Source: Artocarpus heterophyllus (lineage: Eukaryota > Streptophyta > Magnoliopsida > Rosales > Moraceae). Taken from it: a DNA stretch of 64,000 nucleotides. The stretch is taken from assembly GCA_025403435.1 (NCBI GenBank), contig CM046348.1:14756034-14820033 (forward strand), in the 5' to 3' direction. Under the pieces are notes generated by a model. It was not told where the DNA came from and ran no database searches. It saw only the letters and a list, made by a program, of their open reading frames with translations. Shown one piece after another: positions 1 through 12,820 of this stretch. The translations under genes and the position numbers were made by a program. Position 1 is the stretch's first letter; each line of letters begins with the position of its first letter.

Positions 1-2734
1 GCTTTTAAAATGAAACACATTTTTTTCAAGGAAAAAGTTATTGTAATGGGCTAGCTATAAATACCCAACAACATTATTTTAATAGTAGCAAGCGAGATTA
101 ACAAAGTATTCTAAAGAAACATATAGAAAATGAAATTATAAACTAAAAAGTAAGATGGAAAAGAGTTATTTCAATTTGAAAGAATTTATTTTGATATGGT
201 AAAGCAACTAAACATATGAAGAAGCAAAAGAAAAAATACTATTAAAAGTGAAAAAAAAGAGGTGTAGGGTGTTGGGAAAATGTGGTTAGAACTGAAATTT
301 GTCAACTGAAAACTATAACATATGGAAGTTTTACATTATAGCTTCTTTTTTCTAATTACTGTAGCAAATGAAAGCTTTATGTTATAGCAACTAAAAGTTT
401 TGGTCGGAATTGATTTTGCTAATACCTAGTATAATTTTTTGTAAAGGATAAGAATTTATTTTTTTTAGGGTGCGGAGTTAAAAAAAAAAAAGGAAATTTG
501 AAAAAACAAATAAAGCCAAAAAAAAGCAACATCAAAGTAGAAAAAAAAAAAAAAAACAAAAACAAAAAGGGGGACGAATCATCTATGACAAATCGTTCTA
601 TGTTTCTTCCTTGAGTGCCACACGATACTTTTAAAGATTGTATAAATTATTTGAAAAAAGAAAGAAATATCATGATATACCTCATATTTCTGCAGGTAGG
701 AGAGACTCTCCTTAACACACATAGGGTTTTCACAACCTATATTTGCACCATCATAACATTTATTTTAAGACTATTAATACAAATGGCCCCTATGGTCTTT
801 CTCACTTTGGTCCCTAAAATTTCAAAGCTCATCAGTTTTTCTTCTAAACTTTCGATTTTCTGTTTGAATAAACAGAATTAAACCCAAATAATTCGAACAT
901 GGGTCACCTACAAGAAAGAAAATGAGATTTTATCACTACAAAATTTTGTTTCACATTTGAAGGTTATAATGAATATTGAGATGATTATGAGGATGGACAA
1001 AAAAAAAAAAAGAAAGAAAGAAAGAAAAAAAAGAAACAAAGAAAAAGAGGATTCCTAAGAAGCCATTGCTTGATTGAGATCACGATGAGATGTCATGGAG
1101 GAAGGTTAAAAAATACTCCACCCGAAAGGGCTTAAAAAGGTAATATTAATGCATAAAATTATAATATGTTGTTTAAAAAAGTTTAAAAAATCAAATCATC
1201 AAAATCATCAGGCTTATTCATAGATGAATCCGAAGCATCAAGAAGAATAGTTGAATCCGAAGCAAACGTGCTGCGCAAGGTTCTAATATTTACTCTATGA
1301 ATGTGAATTTCTATGCCCCTAACAAATTACAATAACAAACGAGTGTTCAACAGAAACTTGAGTCGTCTAAAATTCTAGAGAGACTAAAAGGACCGAAAAA
1401 TTGCACTTTTTATTCGGAAAAAAGTTTGTGTTTTTGCTTGGAGTAGGGCACTTTACAACCTAAAATAATGCTAAAAATACAACTCTAATTTCAACCTGTA
1501 TATTAAGCTTTGAGTTGTCACTAATCTATAATTAGTAGATACAACCTATTAATATGATAATCTTTTAAATACCTACAAATAAAAATATAATAACCTATAA
1601 ATTAGTATATAAGTTAAAATTAGAGTCGATTTTTTTTTTTTTTTTTTTCAAAGTGTTAAGAGTGCTACTATTGAACAACAAAATAGCATCTTGGTTTGAA
1701 AGTGCAAGTGGGAGTGAGGTGAGAGACTCAAATCCTGTGTACCAAAAATGTTGTCCCAATCCCTGTCCACACAATAAAATAAGGCCACGTCATTGATGAG
1801 CGTTAAATGATAACGGAGGACCAAAGCAGCAAACGTCCGTCTCTCTCTCTCTTTTTTCTCCTGACAAAAAGAAAAAACGGTTTCCGTTAGTCTTCCTCAA
1901 TCCTCATCCAAAAAAATGGGTTTTCTGCGCTTTCTCTTCAAGACATTCTTAAGTCGTCCTAAGAAAAATCATTCACAAATCAATGTTTTGAAAAAAAAAT
2001 CATTTTTCCCTTTCTAATCCGACTCCTTCACAGCTGCATCCTTGGGTCCTTGGCCTTAGCTCCTTCCATATGCCACTTTTTTCTTTTCCGACGGACTCCC
2101 CGAGAAGCTCTCCTCCGGTTACTCCAATGGCTGATCAACAGTGTTTGAAGCAGTGACTCTGGTTGTCACCGCCGAATCTTGACATCAACAAAGCAACCTA
2201 AAAAAAAGCAACGAAAAGAAAATAAAGAAAAGAAAAGAATGCGTTTTTGTCAGATTAAAAGAGTACAATCTTTCCCTTTAAAAATGGTGGAATTTTTTCA
2301 TTTTATCACTCTCTGTTTTTCTCCAGTAGATGCGGAGTGATTCAAAAAAAAAAAAAATGCAAACAAACAAACTGGTCAACTCTTATTCGATGAAAAAGAA
2401 TGAAGAAACTGGACTACAAAGATTTTCTTGGCGTATACAACCTTGAAACTGATGTAAGGAACAATTTATCAATCGAAGAGGTTGACCCTTTTGCTTTTTT
2501 CCAATAAAAAAAAAGATAAATGTTTCATAAGATTATATATGCTTGCAAAAGATAATGTCAAAAAATATTGACTAATAATGGTAGCAAATACAATGTGAAA
2601 TTAGGATAAATAGTAATTATAGATAGCACATAGCCGAACGTACAACGTAAAGTTCCATTCCACCACAAATTATGTGATCGTGTATAAGACGTCACTTTAT
2701 TCTGCAAACATAACGCACGATTTTCATAGAATAA
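1..2734. other. AT-rich intergenic DNA, no gene seen
   Basis: The stretch is rich in A and T homopolymers (for example near 541-556 and 1628-1648). Open frames are short and without recognisable domains. A short ATG frame near 1915 reads about 25 codons into a lysine-rich tail and resembles nothing I know. I see no convincing gene here. Confidence 0.6.
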
Positions 2735-4089
2735 TTAAATAGGATAGGCCTCAATAATTGAAGGTATGGCTGGAATTTTGATGATTTTATAACGAGGAAA
2801 GCCTCCTTCCTCTAACAACTTCTTCCACTCGATCTCGTTTCTCTCCTTTCCATGGCCAGTAAGTGTCATCATCATCGGATCGAATGTCGTTCTTGTTTCA
2901 TGGAACACGTCCTCATGGCTTTCAGACGACTCAAGAACGACATCAACTATAATGATCTTCCCAGTCTTTTCTGGTATCGCACTGCGGCAATTTCCCAAAA
3001 TTTTGACACATTGGTCATGGCTCCAATTGTGCAGAACATATTGCACATGAAATTATGGATGTATTTAACTACTCTCCATTGACAAAGTAGAAATGATCCA
3101 CTTCTAAGGGAGACTAGATATGCTTGCCGTGAATTTACTGTACTATTGACTGTCCCCTCAATAGCATTTTACGATATTATATATGCATTTAAGAGTGCTT
3201 AAATATTTAAATGTATTGTCAAAATAATAACATTGAGGTGATGGCCAATAGAACAAAAAAATGTGATAAATAGCAAAATCAATGGCACTTGAAATCTTAT
3301 TCATTGTATTGTTCATAATGAATTTAGCTACCTTTATGAAAATAGCATCAGCACTAGGAATATCCTGAAACATGTCACCAACTACATTGGTTATCCCATC
3401 GTATGAAGGAGTTGTGGTAAATCCAAGTTGAAACCTTTGACGTGTGGATGAGATTTCACAATCTCATAAATGTCCCCGCCGTTCCCACCCACCACGTTGA
3501 CCAACGATCCAATGCACCAGAACCCATCTTTGTAAGTGGACAGGACTGCCTTCATCACCATCTTGGCCATGCAAGAAATAGCATCATTGAAAAAATTGTT
3601 GAAACTCAGGGTTTAGTGATGCAAATTCATACATGTCATGCCCGTGGGCCTTCTTAAATGCAAAGATGCCGTCTCTAACACTGTGGCTGAGGTGATGCCA
3701 TGCGTCAATAAACCATGGATGATTCTCCGCCAGTATAGCGGGTGCCAGGCTTGTCTCCGAGTCGTGAAGTAGCCGTTTAGAGTACTAGGGGTTCACGCCA
3801 TAACGAGTATCTCCACAGCCATCCAAGGGCTGATGTGCGGTGAAGATCTTTTTGCGGACTAGCAATCTCATGATGCGCACGAGGTATGAGATGTTTGGAG
3901 AGGTTGAATTAGGAATAGAGGAAGCTATTTGGGACAAAGTGATAGGGCTGCTGTGGCAGTGAATAATGTCGGCTATACGGAGCTCCACTGCCATTTCAGC
4001 GCCATGGAGTCCACAAAGCTTACTAGGTGTTGCCAAATTTCTGCTTGGCCACTTAGCATTTCGTCGAGTACTTCCTTTCCTCCTTCCAT
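2735..4089 (-). pseudogene. Class II plant O-methyltransferase pseudogene (two exons, decayed)
   Basis: The minus strand carries a whole SAM-dependent O-methyltransferase layout: exon 1 about 4089-3331, a 290-bp intron, exon 2 about 3040-2735. The start reads MEGGKEVLDEML, followed by family motifs QAEIWQ, RIMRLLVRK and AFKKAHG. Exon 2 has LHNW with the catalytic His, GKER with the catalytic Glu, and the ending SIIEAYPI. It is broken several times: a 1-bp deletion after SMALK near 3996, an in-frame TAG at 3785-3787, an extra base near 3625, loss of bases after LDLPQ near 3410, and a SAM loop degraded to LVNVVGGNG. The intron donor is a normal GT (AAG|GTAGC), but the acceptor that is AG in the plus-strand copies reads AA here. 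It is more diverged from those copies than they are from one another, so it is an older relative in opposite orientation. Confidence 0.9.
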
Positions 4090-4502
4090 ATTATTCTGTT
4101 TTCTGATGAAGATGAGAACGACGCTGAATTAAATTACACCTTGATATCTCTCTCTCTCTCTCTCTCTCTCATATGATATGGTTGTTGTTTGTTAGAAATA
4201 GGTCCAACATAGTCAACCCTTCTCGATTAATCTAATTTAATATTGAAAAACCGTAGCTAGCCAGGGAATCTTTGCGTTTTACCTTATTTTCTGATCAAAA
4301 TAACATATATATTTTTTGGATTTTTGATAAAAATATATATATGTTTTGGATTTTCTGATCAACATGTATCCCTTATATAACATGTTACTAGATGAACAAA
4401 TCCTGACAACCAGATATCAGGAATATTTAGGAAACCCAGAAATTTTGAGAGGTAAAAGAAAAAAATATATATGAAGGATTTGATTTTCTCATGTTTGGAA
4501 CC
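4090..4502. other. Intergenic spacer with CT microsatellite
   Basis: A (CT)n run lies at about 4146-4170, just upstream of the minus-strand OMT pseudogene start. The rest is AT-rich, with repeated ATATATATG-type words near 4305-4345. No gene is visible. Confidence 0.5.
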
Positions 4503-4636
4503 TGTCGGACGTGGCCTTATTTTTGGGCGCCCATAAGTGGGCTTGACTAATTCAAAATGAGTGGCTATTATATCTCTTTTTTTGGTGATGTCAGGTAACC
4601 ACTCTTTGTTAATGGGTTTCTGATATATGGTTACTT
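4503..4636 (+). repeat. 5' LTR, part shared with the 3' LTR
   Basis: It starts with TG and shares the word TTTTTGGGCGCCCATA and the following CAAAATGAGTGG with 11973-12109. The LTR probably continues beyond 4636, because a TATA-like TATTTAAAGG follows near 4650. Its 3' end is not resolved. Confidence 0.75.
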
Positions 4637-6183
4637 ATGGTCTATTTAAAGGAATCTAATAACCAACATATAAGATATATATCCAAAATATCTGAGAAAA
4701 AATATACGTAACTTTTTTTTCTTTGCTGTCTAGCCTCCTTTTCACATTCATTCTTAGTTGCGTTTTGGGTTATAGAATCTTGTGGGAGTTCTTGTAATTC
4801 CTATATACCATACCGTGAGCATATTTTAAGAGTAATAATGATATTGTTCTACTATATTAATTTTGTGGTTATACTGTTTATGATTAGTTAAATAAATTAT
4901 GTCAAAATTACAAAATCTAAAATTTTGACTGGGTATATCTTTTTAATCATTGATTATTTAGATGTGATTTTGGTATACACAAATTCCTCCCGAAACTAGC
5001 TTTTTATTGATATACATTTTCTTTTGCTAATTTTTGTTATGTATAGCTATAGTTATTGAATTTTAAAGTTTTGGATGCTAATTCTGATCAATATTTTTCT
5101 TGCTAAATCTCACTCACATTGGGCAAAGAGTGAGTTTCACCCACCATTGTAGAGTTGGCATAAGGTAAAGGTTCGGACGTCATTAGAATTGGGATTCCAA
5201 GGCAATGAAGTTGACATCGGAACATTACCATATTAGGGCTTTCATGGCGGTTGGTGGCAGCCACTTGCCGTTGGGAGAGTGGAAACCTAACACAGGGTGC
5301 TAGGGTGATGACTTTTGGGCTGCTACAACAAAAAGCAAGCTAGGCCCAATTTGGGCCTCTAATCTTATTGCCACGCGACAAGTGGGAGATAAGGTGGTCT
5401 GCTAGTGGGCTGGAGCGTCTAGCCACATTGGACTAGCGCACTAGGCCATGCCCAAGCAACCCAGCCGCCCCTAGGCCCACCCCAATTGAGCCCAAAGGGA
5501 TGTTTTAGCCTTATACTGTGACCACCCTTATTTAAAAAAAAAAAACATTTTTTTAATATTTCTTTATTTCTTTCTAGATTATATAATTGTATTTTTTATA
5601 CATGTGGCATAAATTTTGTAATTACATATTTCTATCAATATGTATTCATTTTATGTAATTATTTATTTGCTGGAAATATTTGTTGATTATGTGCAATATT
5701 TTGATTTGGATAATTTGCATGCAATTTTATTTTTTTTTTTTAAAATTTGCATGTATAAGTTTATGACAATTTTTTGGATAATGCTTATTTATTTTAAGCT
5801 CTAAGTAAAATTATCTATAAAAACATGTTTGAAATATTTGCAATAAATTATAATTTTATTGCTTATTTATTTGCAATGCATTCTAATATTGTACATGATT
5901 AGGCTTTGTGATATGTATGTTAAAAACATGCGATGGATGTCACAAATAGTAGGAGTATAGTAGTAGAATTTTATTTTTTCTCCTATACAAATTTTGCATG
6001 ATATTTAGATTTATTTTTAATGATTAACACTTGCCATAGGATATGATTATGAGCGTAGCTATCTTTTGATTTTATGACTTGTGAAGATTATTAAAATTAA
6101 TCTAGAATGCTTGCTTACAAAATGATTAGTTGTGTGTGTTGCAATGTTATATATATCTGATCATCCTTTTTGCGTATTAATAG

Positions 6184-9100
6184 ATGGCTTTTAAGAGCAT
6201 TGTTGATGATTTGAACAAAGGCAAGAAATTGGATGGTGACAGTTATGACATTTGGCATTGTAAGGTCCAATATATTCTAGATGAGCAAGAGGTTATGAAA
6301 ACCTTGACCCAATCAATGGAACCCATCTATGGATGGCAACATGGCTCAACACCGTTACGATCAAGAAGCCTACCAGAGTTGGCTTAAGAAAGATTGTTGT
6401 GTGCGTTACTATGCCGAGTAAGATGAACAATGATTTAATTGGTGAGTTTTAGGATCATGCCAAAGCTCATGAGATGTGGGATGCCTTGAAGCTCAAGTTT
6501 GATAGAACCTCTACAACTAGGCTACGTGCACTGACAATCAAGTTTGACTCCTATAAGGTGTGCTCGAATCACACAATGAAGGAGCATCTTAGAGTGATAT
6601 CAACTATGATTTATGAGCTGAAAGTGATTGGTAACAACTTGACTAAAATCAGAGGCAGGCTTCGTTCTTTACCAGATTCATGGGAAACAACGAAGGTGAG
6701 TATGACGCATAATGAGAGCACCAAAACTTTTGATGACCTGGCAAATCACCTTGTACTCAAAGCTAAACACTTGGAAGCATCAAAAGCTATAAGAAATGCA
6801 GCGAGTGCCATTGCAGTTGATTCGTGCGGGGCAAAAGGCCCAAGCGTAAGAACAATGTTGGTGTAAATAATTCTAGAAATGGACCTACGCCTAAGAAGGC
6901 AAAGTCCACCAAGCATAAGTGGAGAAAATGAGGTGGCAAGGACGGAAACAGTAAATGTTTCAACTGTGACAAGGAAGGATATTTCGTTTGTGACTGCACT
7001 GAGCCGAAAAAGGTATTCCCTAAACTTCGTTTTTTACAAACTTATGTTTGTAGTCATGTTATGGTTGCTTACTCAGATCCTTATTAGATTGTTGATTTGG
7101 GAGCAACTAAAACACTGTCGCAAAAGACTTTACATAGGTCATGGAGCTGGCATGCTAGTGTTAGGCATTGGCACCTACAAGCTAGAATTGTATGATAGGC
7201 GCACTTTGTTGCTACATGATGTTCTATCTATTCTTGAAGTTTGGTGAAACTTGTTATTAGTTGTTACTTTGCTTAAGTTAGGTTTTCATTCTAATTTTCA
7301 TAGTATCAGTTGTGATTTTTATTTAGGAACAATTTATTATGGTTGTGGTTTTCCTATGGATGGCCTTATTGTTTTGGATATTGATTATTCAAATAATAGT
7401 AACAATGCCGCTTCTTATTTGACTTCTGCAAATATTGTTAATTCTAAAATATGGCATACTTGGCTAAGCCATATAGGACAAGACAAAATGAATAGATTGG
7501 CTAAAGAAGACCTATTTGGCCAAATCGCTAAAATTGAATTGCCCATTTGTGAACATTGTTTGGCTAGAAAGTCAACTAGGAAATCCTTTGGAAAACCCAT
7601 GCGAGCATCGACTCCTCTATAGCTAGTACATTTGACATTTATGGCCCAATGAATACTATGGCGAGGCATGGTGCCTCCTATTTCATCATTTTTATAGATG
7701 ACTTTATGTGCTATAGTCATGTCTAATTTAATCTCCCATAAGTCCAAAGCATTGGATTGCTTTAGACGATTTATGAACTTGGTAAAGAATCAAACAGACA
7801 CAACTATTAAGACTCTTAGAACTGACTGTGGCTGTAGGTATCTATCTGAGTAATTCAAGGAATTATGTGATGAAAAAGGAATTCAAAGACAATTGACTAT
7901 TCTTGAAACTTTGCAACAAAATGGTGTAGTGGAGAGAAGGAATCGTACATTGTTAGAAATGGTTAGGTCAATGAAGCCAACCTCCCAATATATTTCTAGG
8001 GGGATGCATTATTGATTGTGGCCTATATCCCTAACCAAGTGCCTTCAAAATCAGTTCCTTCGACCCCTTATGAGCAATGGATAGGGCAAAAGCCCAATAT
8101 AGACCATTTTTGTCCACGGGGATTAGTTGGATTTGTGCACACTACTTCTCATAAACATGGGAAGTTAGGACCAAGGGCGCATAAATGCATATTTATTAGA
8201 TATTCTCATGAATCAAAGGGCTATGTGATGCTTGGCGAGCACCCTGATGGAAGTGTAACTAAAATGGAGCCATGAGATGTAAATTTCCTCGAGGAGGACT
8301 TTCCAAGGAGGGGAGATATAGATAAAAACTTAAGAGTTTTATGAAATTAAAGAACCTAAAGATGGCACTCAAAATTAAGGGTGAACAACTGGTGGTTTGG
8401 CGATTTTTGGACGGGTGTGGGTTAGTTTTTTTAAATGGTGGGTTGACGATTAACCAACCCACAAACCGCCCATGAAATGGCAGGCAGTTTTGGTTTGGGG
8501 GCGGGCGGGTGGGGCAGGTTGGGTCTACACTAATGTACAATATAATTTTTTGAGCTCTTCTTTATTAAAAAAAAGTGAAGAAAATTTGTAAAAAATATAA
8601 TATGATAATGTATGAAGCATTCCTAACAACAACCAAGTTTGACGCCTAAAGGCAATGACCATATCCACAATAAATTAAGAAACATAATCATTCATTGCAA
8701 CAAGAATCAACTCCAGATGAAGTGATGAACAAAGTCAAGAATTCTTGTTCTTCCATAAAACCTGTTCGTTGGGTTCGAAAATAACAGGATACTACAGATG
8801 AAATGATGAACAAAGTCAAGTGTTCTTTTTCTTTTTAAGGAGTGAGGAGTGGGGGAGGTTTAGATTAGGATTTTTTTTTTTTAAGAATTAGGCGGGCTGG
8901 TTCAACCTAAAATTTAAAATTGTACCCGCTCATCAACATATATAGACGGACGGGTTGAACCCGCAGAGTCTTTTTTTTTGGGCGGGTAGAGCGCGGGCAC
9001 CGGCGGCCAGCGTTTATGGGGCGGTTTTTGTAAACCCCTACTCAAAATCCAATTTTGGATTCAAAAAGTGACATTCTTCCTAGTAGGAGTGTACCTTTGA

Positions 9101-10784
9101 GTGGGAGTGCACCACTAGATATAGGTTCTAACGATCCACAAGTACATAAAAGCAAAAGTGTCAGCATCCCACGTCATTGGTTTGAGATTGAGGGGGAAGC
9201 TTTCATGTGTGCTTTGCAAGATGAAGATGAGCCTAGAAATTACAAAGAGGCTCTCTCTTCTCTCGCTTCTAAGAAATAGAAAGTTGCAATGAGTGAAGAA
9301 ATAGAGTCTATAAAGAAAACCAAGTCTAGGACTTAGTTGATCTTTGCTAAGCGTAAGACCATAAGAAACAAATAGGTTTTGAAAGTCAAACGCAAAACTG
9401 ATGGATCCATAGAAAGGTATAAGACTCGATTTGTCGCAAAAGCATACACCCAAAAGGACGGTGTTGACAATGAGGAAACCTTCTCATCGGTAGTAAGGTT
9501 TGCCTCCATTCGCCTTATTCTAGCCATTCTCGCTTATTTGGACTTGAAACTTTACCAAATGGATGTTAAAACTGTATTTCTCAATGGAGAACTAGATAAG
9601 AAGATCTATGGATCAACCTATAGACTTTGAAGTCAAGGGATAAGAGCGCAAAATTTGTAAGCTTCATTAAGCCGTTATGGCTTGAAGTGATCCTCTAGAC
9701 AGTGGTATTTAAGATTCCATCGAGCCATTATTTCATATGGGTTTACGATGATCGAGGAAGACTACTATGTGTATGTCAAATGGTCCAAAGAAAGTTCTAT
9801 TATCCTATCGTTGTATACAGATGATAAATTATTGGCCGAAAATGATAAAGAGATGATTGTCATCACCCGGGTGTGGCTATCCTCAAAATTTGAGATGAAG
9901 GACATGGGCGAAGCAAACCATATGCTTGGAGTTAAGATCCTTAGAGATCGTTCAAAGAAGTTCCTTGGTTTGTCTCAAGAGACTTATTTTAGGAAAATTT
10001 TTGAATGTTTTTAGATGCAAGATTACAAACCCATTGACACTCCTATTGGAAAAGGAGATGCCTTAAGCCTTGATATGTGTACAAAGACTTAAGAAAAAAA
10101 GAAAAAGATGGCTCAAACTCTATACGCCAGTGTTATTGGAAGTTTGATGTACGATATAATGTGTACTTGATTTGACATTTGCCATGTTGTTGGGTTGGTT
10201 AGCCGGTTCCAATTGAACCCTGGCCTTGCTCATTGGAAAGCAGTAAAACGTGTACTTCGGTCCCTCAAAGGGACAACAGATTACGACTTTGCTATCAAGC
10301 ATCAAATTGTGCTTAGTCGGCTATAGTGATGCTGATGGGGTGGTGAATTAGATGAGCGCAAATTAACTTCTGGCTATACTTTCTTACTTAGCAATGGTGC
10401 TATAACTTAAAGTATCAAGAAGCAACTTTGTATAGCATTGTCCATCAAGCGGCGGAGTACGTTGCATATTCTGATGCAATTTAAGAACGTGTTTGGTTGA
10501 TGAGGTTCATTGTAGAGCTTGGCATTGTCGCACGTGCTTTAGAGCCCATCACCATACATTGCGACAACATGGTAGTTCTCGCTTATACAAAGGACCCTAA
10601 GTGCCATGGAAAAACCAAACATATCGACATTCGATACCATTTTATTTGTGACATAGTTGCATAAAAGGAGGTAGTCTTGAAGCACATTTCTATGTGTCGT
10701 ATGATTGCAGATCCTTTAACTAAGCCTATTGCTCAAGAGGCTTATGTGTCACATGCTAGGAGTCTAGGACTGCATAGAATGTGA
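6184..10784 (+). pseudogene. Copia gag-pol polyprotein, multiply interrupted
   Basis: Gag starts at 6184 (MAFKSIVDDLNKG) and continues in another frame at 6474-6866. A zinc-knuckle relic lies near 6951-6995 (CFNCDKEGYFVCDC, with Tyr in the usual His place). The protease active site near 7083 reads IVDLGA instead of the expected DSGA and has a stop just before it. The GAG-pre-integrase zinc region lies at about 7450-7620 (HTWLSHIG ... CEHC). Integrase core pieces run about 7655-8000 (FIDDF; QQNGVVERRN) and on to 8275. RT lies at about 9380-10015, with QMDVKTVFLNGEL and the catalytic YTDD (usual form YVDD). The RNase H/C-terminal part ends at 10784 (HIDIRYHFI, ADPLTKPI). Stops and frameshifts occur throughout, so no full protein can be made. 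Confidence 0.9.
8376..9040. mobile_element. Non-autonomous hAT element nested in the copia pol gene
   Basis: The 665-bp segment is flanked by a perfect 8-bp direct repeat CTCAAAAT (8368-8375 and 9041-9048), the hAT target-site length. Its ends are imperfect inverted repeats: TAAGGGTGAACAA at the left, and the reverse complement of the right end reads TAGGGGTTTACAA. Both subterminal regions are rich in GGCGGG/CCCGCC words, as in many hAT MITEs. No transposase reading frame is present. Removing the element and one repeat restores continuous copia sequence, so the insertion came after the retrotransposon arrived. Confidence 0.93.
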
Positions 10785-11972
10785 TTTGTTTTATGTTTTA
10801 GCATGTTCTAGTTGACTATTTTGTATCAGATATTTGTTTTTGAGATATCATTAATGAAATTCTATTTTCTTTGTCCATATTCTGATGTGACAAGATATTT
10901 CATTTAGCATAACATACATGTGAATTAGTGACATGAGATTAGTCATATTTAGAAAGTACGTCAACAGGTATAGATCAGCTCACTTACACAAGCGATTCGC
11001 CTTTGGCGCTTTGAAAGTGAGCAAAGATGAGACATATTGATCAGCTTAAGGCACTTGAGAAGCGAACTAAGCCCAAAACTTTTATTCTAAATGTCACCTT
11101 GGAAAGAGCCAAGATGAGATCTTTAAAAATTGACCATAGATTTGACTAAATCCTACTATCCATATTCAACCTGTAAGTTAGCCGGATTCGAAACCCTTTA
11201 CATGGCGTTGAGTAATGAGCGTGCAAGGTTTTGGGTCAGGTGTTGAGAGGCAACTGGATTAAGATCCTTATAGTGTATTTATTATGAGATAAGACATACG
11301 CTCCTTGGAAGGAGATCTCCACCATAGCATATGTTCACACCACATGTGCTTAGTGACCACAATAAGGGAGTCGAAGAATGAATCCCTACTTTTTCATTGT
11401 GTGAGTCCTTATGGATCGTTATTTCTTATATTTATCCTACTATTTTATTTGTACCCTATGTGACTTTTGACTTCATCATGAAGTAGAGGCGAGATGTATG
11501 CTACTTTGACATGTTTCCTATAGTCATGTTTGATTCAGGCTAAAGGAATATTGTTAGAAAGGCAATTAAACTAAAGCTAAATGATACATGGGCGAAGGGA
11601 AGATTATTTAGTAACATATTTAAGTTTTATGTTCACTGTCGACAAATTATATTGCTTCTAGGAATGCAAAATAATTGTAAAATAAATACTAACGATGGAT
11701 TTATGCATGGCTCTGAAATATATTGACATATATATTGACTAGAGGGATTAGAGATGAACAAATCTGATGTGGCTAGATAGATCTGGAGAACAACGGGACC
11801 CTATGAGGGATGTTTTATGCTGGTTTTTATGTGATTTGGTATAGTTTTCCTGAACTTTCTTTTGCAGGTGGCTCGACAGTTGCAGGACTCATTTACTAAG
11901 TATGACTAGAGTGATGTGAAAGATAATGAGAGAGATGCATGCTTTTAATGCCCACTATGTGCGAGTGGGAGA

Positions 11973-12109
11973 TGCTGGACGTAGCCTTATTTTTGGGCGC
12001 CCATAGGTGGGCTTAACCAATTCAAAATGAGTGGTTATTATATCCCTCTTTTTGAAGTATATCAAATAACCACTCTTAGTTAGTCGATCCCTAATATGTG
12101 TTTACTTGC
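11973..12109 (+). repeat. Truncated 3' LTR of the copia element
   Basis: It matches 4503-4636 with scattered substitutions and follows the polypurine tract. Similarity is lost near 12109, and the downstream sequence to 12820 is unrelated, so a deletion or later insertion removed the rest. Confidence 0.75.
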
Positions 12110-12820
12110 TTTGATAAAACAACAAAGATGTACTGGTCTGGATAAGTGGCTTTTCAATGGGGGAAGGACCATACTAGTCGTCCGAGTGTGTGGTATGTAG
12201 TAGGTGCATCTTAGTGTTTTCTTACCAAAAAAATTGAATGGGTTGTAACAAGTTTAATTTCAGACATTTTATATTATGACATGCTTACGTTAGATTTAAT
12301 GTTGAAAAAACTGGCCTCTAATATTCTTATTTTGAAGGTCCTAGTTCAATTTCCAATATGTGAAATCAATGGTAATGGATTAGGATTTTTTCAATTTGAA
12401 GGTTTTGGATCGAAGTATAGATTGAAAAAGATTACAGATTGACATCAGGTCTATAAAATCTAATTTGTGAACACCCCTACAAATTAGTGTAGTCAACTTT
12501 ATATTCATTTTTTTTCCTCCCGGTATAGATACCATAACAAATAGGGAATACATTGTCACATCTTACAATATTAATGCAAAGCAAAACTAAGCAGTGGCCC
12601 CAAAAATTCTTATCATAACAAAAAAGAACAAGAAGCGCCACACAACCACATACAGTTTCTGTCTAAGAGCTCTCTGATTACAGATTGAAGCCAAGTACAA
12701 TAACCAACACCTTATAACAAAGAAATCTTGAGGAGAGAAAAAAGAAGAAAGAAAAAGAAAAAGAAAAAGAAAACAAGGGCTACAACTTTAATTACATATG
12801 TTGATTGGATTGAGGATAAT
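12110..12820. other. Intergenic, 3' flank of the EPF1-like gene
   Basis: No open frame of note. The (GAAAAA)n-like purine tract at about 12738-12775 and the sequence up to 12820 should include the 3' UTR of the minus-strand EPF1-like gene. I could not place a polyadenylation signal with confidence. Confidence 0.45.

Larger units (their letters stand above)
4503..12109 (+). mobile_element. Decayed Ty1/copia LTR retrotransposon with a truncated 3' LTR
   Basis: The order is 5' LTR, gag, protease, integrase, reverse transcriptase, RNase H, polypurine tract, partial 3' LTR, which is the copia order with integrase before RT. The 5' LTR begins TGTCGGACG at 4503. The 3' LTR begins TGCTGGACG at 11973, directly after the purine-rich tract GAGTGGGAGA (11963-11972). 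The two agree for about 135 bp and then stop matching near 12109, so the 3' LTR appears cut short. I could not find the usual primer-binding site or fix the end of the 5' LTR. All coding parts carry stops and frameshifts, so the element is non-autonomous now. A hAT element is nested at 8376-9040. Confidence 0.9.

Noticed and set aside
4503..12109. Integrated pararetrovirus
   Set aside because: LTRs, polypurine tract and copia domain order identify a Ty1/copia retrotransposon; no movement protein or viral coat frame is visible.
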